Part shown: one piece after another, positions 1 through 5,677 of the stretch | How the letters are laid out: each line of letters begins with the position of its first letter | How positions within the stretch are numbered: position 1 is the stretch's first letter | Assembly: GCA_021201175.1 (NCBI GenBank) | Contig: JAJQFK010000210.1 | Span: 1 to 8,874 of the forward strand | Source of the DNA: Candidatus Gastranaerophilales bacterium | GTDB lineage: Bacteria > Cyanobacteriota > Vampirovibrionia > Gastranaerophilales > Gastranaerophilaceae | DNA: 8,874 nucleotides | Reading direction: 5' to 3' | The notes under the pieces: generated by a model | Databases searched by the model: none | The model's input: the letters and a program-made list of their open reading frames with translations, nothing else | What the model was told of the DNA's origin: nothing | Program-made: the position numbers and the translations under genes

Positions 1-41
1 ATAGTGTAGATTGCACATTGTCAATAGTATAAAATCAAGTA

Positions 42-266
42 ATGAATGATTACACATATGTTTTGAAAAAAATAGGAATGAATTTCAGAGTAGAACGAAT
101 AAAAAAATCTCTATCACAGGAAAAATTTGCGGAAATCGCTAACGTTCACTCAAATTACATAGGGAAAATAGAACGCGGAGAACAAAATTTAACGATAAAA
201 AAACTCGTAACACTCTCTAATGTTTTAGAAATACCCGCAGAAGTTATACTTAATATAAAGTTATAA
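42..266 (+). CDS. XRE-family helix-turn-helix regulator, 74 aa
   Basis: This is a small single-domain DNA-binding protein of the XRE/Cro-CI type, probably a dimeric transcriptional regulator. The five-helix fold spans about residues 14-70. Helix 2 is about 25-34 (SQEKFAEIAN) and the recognition helix about 36-46 (HSNYIGKIERG); the SQEKFA, YIGKIERG and TIKKL signatures are typical of the family. There is no sensor or oligomerisation domain. The start at 42 is uncertain: no clear Shine-Dalgarno precedes it, and a TATAAA at 28-33 would put the transcript start almost on the ATG, suggesting a leaderless message. The next ATG (78) has AGGA directly abutting it, too close to serve. Its upstream neighbour is outside the window, so its target cannot be told. 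The family call is firm; any specific role, such as control of a restriction system or self-regulation, is unknown. Confidence 0.85.
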   Translation: MNDYTYVLKKIGMNFRVERIKKSLSQEKFAEIANVHSNYIGKIERGEQNLTIKKLVTLSNVLEIPAEVILNIKL

Positions 267-406
267 ATTTTAAAAAATACGTAAAATTATTTAAAAAAGA
301 CAATGATTTTGATAATCATTCGAACTTCCTGATTCATCAATAAATTTTTCTTGACAATATAAAAAAAAAAGAGAAAATAAAAAAAGAATGTTATAAACAC
401 ATGCAA

Positions 407-435
407 TTGTGGAATAGCATAAAAGTTAGTATATA
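407..435 (+). promoter_or_regulatory. Predicted sigma70 promoter of the pentapeptide-repeat gene
   Basis: TTGTGG (407-412), a 17-base spacer and TATATA (430-435) predict a transcript start near 442, about 30 bases before the ATG at 473. The -35 matches TTGACA at four of six positions. The start codon follows an AAGGAG ribosome binding site at 460-465 with a 7-base gap. This is prediction from sequence only, in an AT-rich stretch where chance matches are common. Confidence 0.45.
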
Positions 436-472
436 AGGCAGCTTTAGTAAGAGAATATTAAGGAGAGTTTTA

Positions 473-991
473 ATGTATTCAAAAGAAGAACTTGCGGAGT
501 TAATTATTAAAAATCCGGAGGAATATAACAAGTATAAGGCAAGTGCAGGGGAATTAGATTTAACGGAACTGGATTTTTCTAATCTTACACTTGAGGAAAT
601 AGATTTTTCTAATACAGAATTAGGCGGAACTTCTTTTATTGATTCACATGTTTCAAATTGTAATTTTTCCGGAAGTGATTTGAATGCAGCAGATTTTACA
701 AGAGCCAATGTTGTAGAGTGCGATTTTTCAGAAAGTCTTTTGAATGGTACAGACTTTAGTTTTGCAACGGTTAATTATTGTAATTTTACGGATGCTGATA
801 TGGCAGGATGTATTGTAAAAGAGGCTGAATTATCAGATTCAGATTTATCAGCAAGTTTAAATTTGTCCGCAACAAGAGCTGATGATACAACAATCTGGCC
901 GGATAACGATTTATTACCGGATGATTTTGATACCAATTATTCAAAAGAAGATTCAGAGGACGAAGAAGAAAGCGCTGTTTCTGACTACTAA
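473..991 (+). CDS. Pentapeptide-repeat protein with acidic C-terminus, 172 aa
   Basis: Residues about 28-131 form an unbroken run of some twenty pentapeptides (LDFSN, IDFSN, CNFSG, ADFTR and so on), which fold as a right-handed four-sided beta-helix of about five turns. The central residue alternates strictly: phenylalanine at 35, 45, 55, 65, 75, 85, 95 and 105, and Leu/Val/Met at 30, 40, 50 and so on to 120. Cysteines 63, 83 and 103 recur every 20 residues. The N-terminal 27 residues form a probable helical cap. The segment ATRADDTTIWPDN followed by DDFD resembles the usual C-terminal cap of this family. The tail is highly acidic (KEDSEDEEES). There is no signal peptide or membrane segment, so it is probably cytoplasmic. 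An AAGGAG site 7 bases upstream fixes the start. Known relatives include gyrase-protecting DNA mimics (Qnr, MfpA), but most have no known role, and nothing here shows gyrase binding. Confidence 0.9.
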   Translation: MYSKEELAELIIKNPEEYNKYKASAGELDLTELDFSNLTLEEIDFSNTELGGTSFIDSHVSNCNFSGSDLNAADFTRANVVECDFSESLLNGTDFSFATVNYCNFTDADMAGCIVKEAELSDSDLSASLNLSATRADDTTIWPDNDLLPDDFDTNYSKEDSEDEEESAVSDY

Positions 992-1018
992 TATAAATTT
1001 AATATTTTACATACAAAA

Positions 1019-1061
1019 AATACTGCTTCTCGTATACCGGAAGCAGTATTTTTATATTTTT
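1019..1061. terminator. Bidirectional rho-independent terminator
   Basis: A perfect 11-base-pair stem pairs 1019-1029 (AATACTGCTTC) with 1040-1050 (GAAGCAGTATT) around a 10-base loop. A T-rich tract follows on the plus strand, and an A-run at 1013-1020 gives a T-tract on the minus strand. It sits between the convergent pentapeptide-repeat gene (stop at 989-991) and hppA (stop at 1068-1070) and can end both transcripts. Confidence 0.85.
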
Positions 1062-1067
1062 AATAAT

Positions 1068-3488
1068 TTATTTATCAGAAGGTATTCTCATTCCGTAAAA
1101 AGACCTTACAACAAATATTAATGCAATTATAAACAATATAATTCCGACAATAGGTGCTGCCGTTTTAAATGCCGGCGCTATAGCAATTTCCATCGCGAGA
1201 AGTCCGAATAAAGTTGTAAATTTAATAATTGGATTCATAGCAACGGAAGAAGTATCCTTGAAAGGATCGCCGACAGTATCACCGACCACGGTAGCATCAT
1301 GTAAAGGTGTACCCTTTTCATTCAAATCAACCTCAACAATTTTTTTTGCATTATCCCAGCAGCCGCCGGCATTCGCCATAAACACTGCCTGAAATAAGCC
1401 AAAAATTGCAATACCTATTAAGTAACTGACAAAGAATGATACAGGATTTACATTCTGTGCTAACGGAGCAGAAAGGCAAGCGAACGCAAGCGCAAAAGCA
1501 AATAAAGCAATAAAAATATTTACCATGCCCTTTTGTGCATATTCCGTACAAATTTTAACAACCTCTTTAGAGTTATCAACATTTGCTTTACGGTCATCGC
1601 TCTCACCAAGTTTAATATTTTTAGATATGTATTCAACAGCTCTGTAAGCTCCTGTTGTAACAGCCTGCATTGAAGCGCCCGAGAACCAATAAATAACTGC
1701 GCCGCCCATCAGCAATCCTAAAATTGTATATGGATTCAACAGATTTAATATATCTTCCGGAGCTATTTGCAGTGTTTCTTTTATAACAAGTATTAAAGAA
1801 AATATCATTGTAGTTGCTCCTACAACCGCTGTACCTATTAATACAGGTTTTGAAGTAGCTTTAAAAGTATTTCCGGCACCGTCATTCTGCTCTAAAAACT
1901 TTTTAGCAGTTTCAAAATTCGGCTCAAACCCGAATTCATTTTCAATTTCTTTTGAAATATTCGGTATTTCTTCAATTAAAGATAATTCGTAAACGGATTG
2001 AGCATTATCCGTAACCGGTCCATAACTGTCTACGGCAATAGTAACAGGTCCCATTCCCAAAAATCCGAACGCGACAAGACCAAATGCAAATACTGAAGAA
2101 TAATTCATAATATCCGAAGGGATATGTAAACTTGCGAAATACGCTATTGTCATTAAGGCAACAATAACAAGACCTATCCAAAATCCTGAAAAATTACCGG
2201 AAACAATTCCGGAAAGAATTGTTAAAGAAGCTCCGCCTTCTCTTGAAGCTGTTACAACTTCGCATGTGTGTTTTGCTTTCGGACTTGTAAATATTTTTGT
2301 AAATTCCGGAATCAATGCAGCGCCTAAAGTTCCGCAGCTTATAATTACCGCAAGTACAAGCCAAATATTTGACGGTAAATCACCTAACAAGTACCGGCTT
2401 AAAGCAAATGTCATACAAATAGATAAGATTGAAGTCAACCAGACTAAATTTGTTAAAGGCACTTCAAAATCAAAATTTTCTTTTTGACCGAATAAAAATT
2501 TATTCAATAATCCATTTATAGCATAAGCCGCTACAGATGTGATAATCATCAGATATCTCATAACAAATATCCAGGTTAAAAGCTGAATTTGATATTGAGG
2601 GAACACACCTAAAAGTATAAAACTTACGAGCGCTACACCGGTAACACCGTATGTTTCAAAACCGTCAGCAGTAGGACCTATTGAATCACCCGCATTATCT
2701 CCGGTACAATCTGCAATAACACCGGGGTTCCTCGGGTCATCTTCTTTTATTCCGAATTGAATTTTCATTAAATCTGAACCGATGTCAGCAATTTTTGTAA
2801 AAATTCCGCCCGCAACTCTTAAAGCAGAAGCCCCTAAAGATTCTCCAATCGCAAATCCGATAAAACAAGCACCTGCCAAATGCCCCGGAATAAACAAAAG
2901 TATGGAAAGCATTACAATAAGTTCAACGCTTACAAGTAAAACACCAATACTCATGCCTGCTTTTAGAGGTATATTTAAGATATCCAGCGGTTTATTTTTT
3001 AAAGCCGTAAACGAAGTTCTGGCATTTGCTAATGTATTCATTCTAATCCCGAACCATGCAACTCCGTATGAACCAAGAATACCTACAATAGAAGCCAATA
3101 AAATAATCAATACATTCTTTACACTCATTTCTTGCAAGAAACCGAAATAAAATGCTATACAGATTGCAATTAAAATTTCCAGTACAATTAAGAATTTACC
3201 TTGCTGAATAAGATAAGTTTTACAAGTTTCAAAAATTGTACTGCCTATTTCAATCATGCATTCGTGAGCTTTTACTGATTTTATTTGTTTGTAAGCTAAA
3301 AGTCCCCAGATTAAACCTAATGCAGAAACAATTATACCGACAAGAAGCAAGTTAAAACTGAAATCATCAAATTTTGGTACAACCAGATTTGCTTCTCCGG
3401 CATAAACAGGTATTGATGAAACCATCAATATCATAATAACCGCATACAATTTAAAAAGAGAACCGGTACATTTTTTTAAAAATGACAT
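1068..3488 (-). CDS. hppA: Membrane-bound ion-translocating pyrophosphatase (mPPase), 806 aa
   Basis: This integral membrane enzyme hydrolyses cytoplasmic pyrophosphate to phosphate and uses the energy to pump H+ and/or Na+ across the membrane. Visible family motifs are GIKEDDPRNPG (246-256), the aspartate-rich DCTGDNAGDSIGPTAD (260-275), VDSYGPVTDNAQ (486-497), GAGNTFKATSK (537-547), GGCWDNAKK (708-716) and VVGDTVGDPFKDT (734-746). The length and repeated hydrophobic segments fit the usual 16-helix enzyme, preceded here by a signal-peptide-like segment (about 9-30, ending PVYA-GE). The aspartate motif is the divergent form, not the common DNVGDVAGMGAD. Lys543 occupies the position where lysine usually marks K+-independent enzymes. 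Ion specificity cannot be assigned. The ATG at 3488 is chosen because AAGGAG lies 6 bases upstream; a TTG at 3509 would put that site inside the gene. It is monocistronic, divergent from the DUF1643-like gene. Confidence 0.97.
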   Translation of the reverse strand: MSFLKKCTGSLFKLYAVIMILMVSSIPVYAGEANLVVPKFDDFSFNLLLVGIIVSALGLIWGLLAYKQIKSVKAHECMIEIGSTIFETCKTYLIQQGKFLIVLEILIAICIAFYFGFLQEMSVKNVLIILLASIVGILGSYGVAWFGIRMNTLANARTSFTALKNKPLDILNIPLKAGMSIGVLLVSVELIVMLSILLFIPGHLAGACFIGFAIGESLGASALRVAGGIFTKIADIGSDLMKIQFGIKEDDPRNPGVIADCTGDNAGDSIGPTADGFETYGVTGVALVSFILLGVFPQYQIQLLTWIFVMRYLMIITSVAAYAINGLLNKFLFGQKENFDFEVPLTNLVWLTSILSICMTFALSRYLLGDLPSNIWLVLAVIISCGTLGAALIPEFTKIFTSPKAKHTCEVVTASREGGASLTILSGIVSGNFSGFWIGLVIVALMTIAYFASLHIPSDIMNYSSVFAFGLVAFGFLGMGPVTIAVDSYGPVTDNAQSVYELSLIEEIPNISKEIENEFGFEPNFETAKKFLEQNDGAGNTFKATSKPVLIGTAVVGATTMIFSLILVIKETLQIAPEDILNLLNPYTILGLLMGGAVIYWFSGASMQAVTTGAYRAVEYISKNIKLGESDDRKANVDNSKEVVKICTEYAQKGMVNIFIALFAFALAFACLSAPLAQNVNPVSFFVSYLIGIAIFGLFQAVFMANAGGCWDNAKKIVEVDLNEKGTPLHDATVVGDTVGDPFKDTSSVAMNPIIKFTTLFGLLAMEIAIAPAFKTAAPIVGIILFIIALIFVVRSFYGMRIPSDK

Positions 3489-3494
3489 ATTTTT

Positions 3495-3500
3495 CTCCTT
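3495..3500 (-). promoter_or_regulatory. Ribosome binding site that decides the hppA start
   Basis: AAGGAG on the minus strand lies 6 bases before the ATG at 3488. The longer reading frame from TTG at 3509 would place this site within codons 4-5, so the shorter protein is preferred. Confidence 0.85.
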
Positions 3501-3533
3501 TTCTACCAAATACAGTATAATATTATATATTAT

Positions 3534-3562
3534 ATTTTAAAATTTAACTACTTCTTAATCAA
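3534..3562 (-). promoter_or_regulatory. Predicted sigma70 promoter of hppA
   Basis: On the minus strand, TTGATT (3562-3557), a 17-base spacer and TAAAAT (3539-3534) match the consensus at four of six and five of six bases. The predicted transcript start is near 3527, giving a leader of about 40 bases. Its -35 box lies 13 bases from the -35 box of the divergent promoter. The region is very AT-rich, so alternatives exist. Confidence 0.45.
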
Positions 3563-3575
3563 ACTTTCCATATAC

Positions 3576-3604
3576 TTGACAAATATATCTATGACATAGA
3601 TAAT
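3576..3604 (+). promoter_or_regulatory. Strong predicted sigma70 promoter of the DUF1643-like gene
   Basis: A perfect TTGACA (3576-3581), a 17-base spacer and GATAAT (3599-3604, five of six) give the best promoter in the window. Transcription should start near 3611. The gene starts at 3643 behind AGGGG at 3632-3636. Confidence 0.75.
3586..3602. promoter_or_regulatory. Palindromic operator candidate inside the DUF1643 promoter
   Basis: TATCTATG-A-CATAGATA is a perfect inverted repeat of two 8-base arms around one base. It fills most of the spacer between the -35 and -10 boxes and covers four bases of the -10 box, a classical repressor position. A dimeric regulator bound there would block RNA polymerase. 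Neither the regulator nor its family can be named from the sequence. Confidence 0.55.
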
Positions 3605-3642
3605 GTTACTTGTAGATTTTATAAGCTAAATAGGGGTTATAT

Positions 3643-4284
3643 ATGGGAAAAAAGTATGAGTGTCAATATATTGGAGATACTTTAATTGATGAAAATGCAG
3701 ATGAGTATAAAGAATTTTGTGCTCCCGAAGATACTCGAAATAATGGTATTTTAAAAAAGTTTTATGATAAACATCTTTTTAGAAAATCTTTAAAATGCAA
3801 ACTAAGGGGCAAAGGCACCGGCTCAATAGCCGTTATTACAATGAACCCTTCTTTTGCTGATGAATATGGTCTGGATGAAACTATTGATAATGTTAAGAAA
3901 TATATGAAAAAAATCAATAAATTCTCCGAATTTGAAATTCTCAATGTTTTCCCCTTGCGAATATCTAAAAATGATGATTTGCCCAAATTAATGAAAAAAT
4001 ATGATCCAAAAAATATCTATAAACAAGAAAATGACGACTATATAAAGGAAGTTATTAAAAAAAGTGATAAAATTTTTCTTGCATGGGGCAGGAAATTTCA
4101 TAACGATGCCAGATGGATTTATGAATACGTGCAGGATAAAGAACTTTATGTTTATAACCTTAATCAAGATGCAACTCCTACGCATTTTGCACCGCAGGTT
4201 TATAACGTTATTACAAGAAAAAGATTGTATCAGGTTGAACTTTTTAAGAATAGAATTGATAATTGGTATCTTGAATATGTTTAA
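3643..4284 (+). CDS. DUF1643-like protein, 213 aa
   Basis: The protein resembles DUF1643, a family of unknown function. Matching landmarks are IAVITMNPSFAD (62-73, the family's MLNPS-AD motif), DETIDN (78-83), the NVFPLR segment (101-106), an Asn-Asp pair at 130-131, KIFLAWG (143-149) and ATPTHFAPQ (177-185) near the end. It is a soluble cytoplasmic protein with no signal peptide or membrane helix. An N-terminal extension of about 55 residues precedes the conserved core. It stands alone, with its own strong promoter carrying a palindrome and its own terminator, so it is probably a regulated single-gene unit. The motif order (MNPS-x-AD early, AWG in the middle, a late His) loosely recalls nucleic-acid glycosylase-like folds, but that is speculation. 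The family call rests on remembered motifs rather than a search. Confidence 0.75.
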   Translation: MGKKYECQYIGDTLIDENADEYKEFCAPEDTRNNGILKKFYDKHLFRKSLKCKLRGKGTGSIAVITMNPSFADEYGLDETIDNVKKYMKKINKFSEFEILNVFPLRISKNDDLPKLMKKYDPKNIYKQENDDYIKEVIKKSDKIFLAWGRKFHNDARWIYEYVQDKELYVYNLNQDATPTHFAPQVYNVITRKRLYQVELFKNRIDNWYLEYV

Positions 4285-4290
4285 ATTTCT

Positions 4291-4335
4291 AAAGAAAATG
4301 CCTTATATAAGGCATTTTCTTTTTGTATTTTTTTT
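4291..4335 (+). terminator. Rho-independent terminator after the DUF1643-like gene
   Basis: Positions 4291-4322 form a perfect 32-base inverted repeat (core ATGCC/GGCAT), followed by a long T-tract interrupted by GTA. It starts 7 bases after the stop codon. On the minus strand the tail is poor, so it would only weakly stop the convergent gene that ends at 4349. Confidence 0.85.
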
Positions 4336-4348
4336 ATAAAACCTGAAA

Positions 4349-5035
4349 TTAACTTAATAATTTTATGTAAGCATTAATTACTTTAATTCTTTTCTCTTGA
4401 TTTTGAATTTTCTTAGGCGAACTTGAAGGATTTTGGGAGGATTCTTTTAATTTTTTTATTTCATACTCTCTTGCAGATTCAAAATCCTTTAAGGCTTCGT
4501 TATATTTTGCCGAATTATATTCACATACTGCTTTCTCATAATATGCCGAAGGCAATAAATAATCACTTACTTCAATACATAAATCATAATTTTTATTAAG
4601 CATTGCACCGGTCAACAAATTCAAAGCCGCAATAGTCTTATATTCGTTCTTATCCGCAATGGAATAAAAACCAAAAGTTGCAAGTGCAAGAGTTTTTTCA
4701 AAAAGAGGATAATTATCTATATACCGGATGACATTTTTATTTGCTTCGCCGGCGCTGTTCAAATCATCCAAACTCAGGTAGTCAGCAGCCATACTACTAT
4801 ATAAAAATGGCTCTTTATGAATTTTTTCAGCTTTTTTATAATACATTAGTTCTTTTTTTATTTTTTCCGTGTCTTGTTCTGCTCCGCATTGAAAATTTGT
4901 TAATAATTCTGTTTTAAAATAAGGAAATAATGCTGTTCCAAAAACAGCTTTATTCATGTAATATACATATTGTACAAATCTAAATATGAAAATTGCTAAT
5001 ACCGCTAAAACACCCCATAATATTTTCTTCTTCAT
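4349..5035 (-). CDS. Membrane-anchored TPR-like protein, 228 aa
   Basis: A single N-terminal hydrophobic helix (about residues 5-27, after MKKK) predicts a signal anchor with the rest outside the cytoplasmic membrane. The exposed part is helical. Residues about 163-196 (AYYEKAVCEYNSAKYNEALKDFESA) form a clear tetratricopeptide repeat, and 77-107 and 135-160 look like further degenerate helical pairs. The C-terminus is lysine-rich with a short Ser/Pro linker (200-208). TPR proteins usually mediate protein-protein contacts, for example in envelope assembly, but no partner is indicated. The start at 5035 is chosen because GGAGG lies 5 bases upstream; the ATG at 5047 overlaps that site. There is no enzyme motif. 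I do not recognise the family beyond the TPR. Confidence 0.75.
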   Translation of the reverse strand: MKKKILWGVLAVLAIFIFRFVQYVYYMNKAVFGTALFPYFKTELLTNFQCGAEQDTEKIKKELMYYKKAEKIHKEPFLYSSMAADYLSLDDLNSAGEANKNVIRYIDNYPLFEKTLALATFGFYSIADKNEYKTIAALNLLTGAMLNKNYDLCIEVSDYLLPSAYYEKAVCEYNSAKYNEALKDFESAREYEIKKLKESSQNPSSSPKKIQNQEKRIKVINAYIKLLS

Positions 5036-5040
5036 AAAAT

Positions 5041-5045
5041 CCTCC
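5041..5045 (-). promoter_or_regulatory. Ribosome binding site that decides the TPR gene start
   Basis: GGAGG on the minus strand is 5 bases from the ATG at 5035. The alternative ATG at 5047-5045 shares a base with this site and has no good site of its own. Confidence 0.8.
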
Positions 5046-5107
5046 ATTATTACTAATAAATTCCAATAACTATAAATATCATAACACGTGGGTGTGTAAT
5101 TGCTTAT

Positions 5108-5142
5108 TTTATAGTATTTTAATAACTAATGTTTATAGTATT
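5108..5142. repeat. Direct repeat TTTATAGTATT, two copies
   Basis: The same 11 bases occur at 5108-5118 and 5132-5142, 24 bases apart start to start, in the upstream region of the TPR gene. The second copy contains the predicted -10 box. The repeat could be a paired binding site or chance in an AT-rich region. Confidence 0.45.
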
Positions 5143-5159
5143 ACAATAAATTATGGCAA
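5132..5159 (-). promoter_or_regulatory. Predicted sigma70 promoter of the TPR gene
   Basis: On the minus strand, TTGCCA (5159-5154), a 16-base spacer and TATAAA (5137-5132) each match consensus at five of six bases. The transcript would start near 5125, leaving a leader of about 90 bases and placing the hairpins at 5175-5239 upstream of it. Confidence 0.45.
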
Positions 5160-5190
5160 TATGTAAGTAGAAATGTGCAATTTTTGCACG

Positions 5191-5210
5191 AAAAAATCCT
5201 GCACAGGATT
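5191..5210 (-). terminator. Second terminator-like hairpin on the minus strand
   Basis: Arms AATCCT and AGGATT close a short four-base loop, and the minus-strand product runs into six T residues. It lies just downstream of the terminator at 5211-5239 and would act as a backup. A third hairpin (GTGCAA-TTT-TTGCAC, 5175-5189) follows without a T-tract. Confidence 0.55.
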
Positions 5211-5239
5211 GTAAAAGAAAACAGCCGGCATGCCGGCTG
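5211..5239 (-). terminator. Rho-independent terminator of the coiled-coil gene
   Basis: CAGCCGGCATGCCGGCTG (5222-5239) is a perfect 18-base, GC-rich palindrome. The minus strand continues as TTTTCTTTT (tail 5211-5221). It lies 36 bases past the stop codon at 5275. Confidence 0.8.
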
Positions 5240-5274
5240 ATAAATGAATATTGTATTTAATTATTGGGAAAAAG

Positions 5275-5514
5275 TTATTTACCCAATACCTTTTCTACCT
5301 TGAGAAGTCGTTCTTCAAGTTCTTTGTTCTTCTTCTCAAGCTGCTTGTTTTGTGTTTCAAGCTCTGTAATTCTTTTATCTAATCCGCGTACTCTTGCAGT
5401 TAAATCCTGTACTTTATAAAACAGTTCTTTTATTGAATTGACCATTGCATAGAAGATATTTTCTTGCCACACCGTTTTACAGTAGTTCGGCTTGAATATA
5501 AAGTGTTGATTCAA
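5275..5514 (-). CDS. Small leucine-zipper coiled-coil protein, 79 aa, possibly a fragment
   Basis: Residues 28-77 form an uninterrupted heptad coiled coil. The d positions are L31, L38, L45, L52, L59, L66 and V73; the a positions are V35, V42, I49, N56, N63, L70 and L77. Val/Ile at a, Leu at d and buried Asn at a are typical of parallel dimers. The first 27 residues (QHFIFKPNYCKTVWQENIFY) are aromatic-rich and not coiled. The start is weak: TTG at 5514 with no ribosome binding site, the only other in-frame start being an ATG at 5445. The frame stays open upstream to a stop at 5548-5550, so this may be the C-terminal piece of a longer protein. The pattern of an aromatic segment, AMVNSIKEL and a terminal coiled coil resembles the ends of phage tail-fibre or S74-chaperone proteins, a loose guess. 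A good terminator follows it. Confidence 0.6.
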   Translation of the reverse strand: MNQHFIFKPNYCKTVWQENIFYAMVNSIKELFYKVQDLTARVRGLDKRITELETQNKQLEKKNKELEERLLKVEKVLGK

Positions 5515-5519
5515 ATTAC

Positions 5520-5603
5520 TTAAAAAGCTCGCAATTGACGCTTTTGTTCAAAGCCCCTCTCAATGGACGCAACTAAGCCGGCAGAAACAATACTCCGGAG
5601 ACA
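5520..5603 (-). pseudogene. Possible frameshifted upstream part of the coiled-coil gene
   Basis: In another minus-strand frame, 27 codons are open and read SIVSAGLVASIERGFEQKRQ with LRAF and a stop at 5522-5520. The composition looks protein-like, and the stop falls at a TTTTTAA run, where slipping back one base would continue into the coiled-coil frame as FLSNLNQHF. There is no canonical start codon in this stretch. It may be a decayed 5' part or chance. Confidence 0.25.
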
Positions 5604-5677
5604 CTAATAACATAACGCTGTACAAAAATTTTAAATATTGGATTAGTTTTACATTCCTGTTGTTTATGAAATTTCTA

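Noticed and set aside
302..324. Fur-box-like sequence (TGATAAT-C-ATT) and a 7+5+7 inverted repeat
   Set aside because: Only about 11 of 15 positions match a Fur site, it lies over 80 bases from the nearest predicted promoter, and such matches are common in AT-rich DNA. The repeat has a T-tract only on the minus strand, where there is no gene to terminate.
351..380. TTGACA as a -35 box for the pentapeptide gene
   Set aside because: No acceptable -10 lies 16-18 bases downstream; the pair at 407-435 fits better.
391..708. 105-codon minus-strand open frame over the pentapeptide gene
   Set aside because: It is antisense to a well-supported gene, and its low-complexity serine-rich product follows from the repeats on the other strand.
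882..1121. 79-codon plus-strand open frame running through the terminator
   Set aside because: It overlaps the pentapeptide gene, a strong terminator and the end of hppA; the product is low-complexity and there is no ribosome binding site.
2266..3150. Plus-strand open frames inside hppA
   Set aside because: They are shadows of the conserved pyrophosphatase, with no motifs or ribosome binding sites.
5081..5096. CACGTG and ACAC/GTGT inverted motif upstream of the TPR gene
   Set aside because: The arms are only four bases long and the position does not match a promoter element, so it may be chance.
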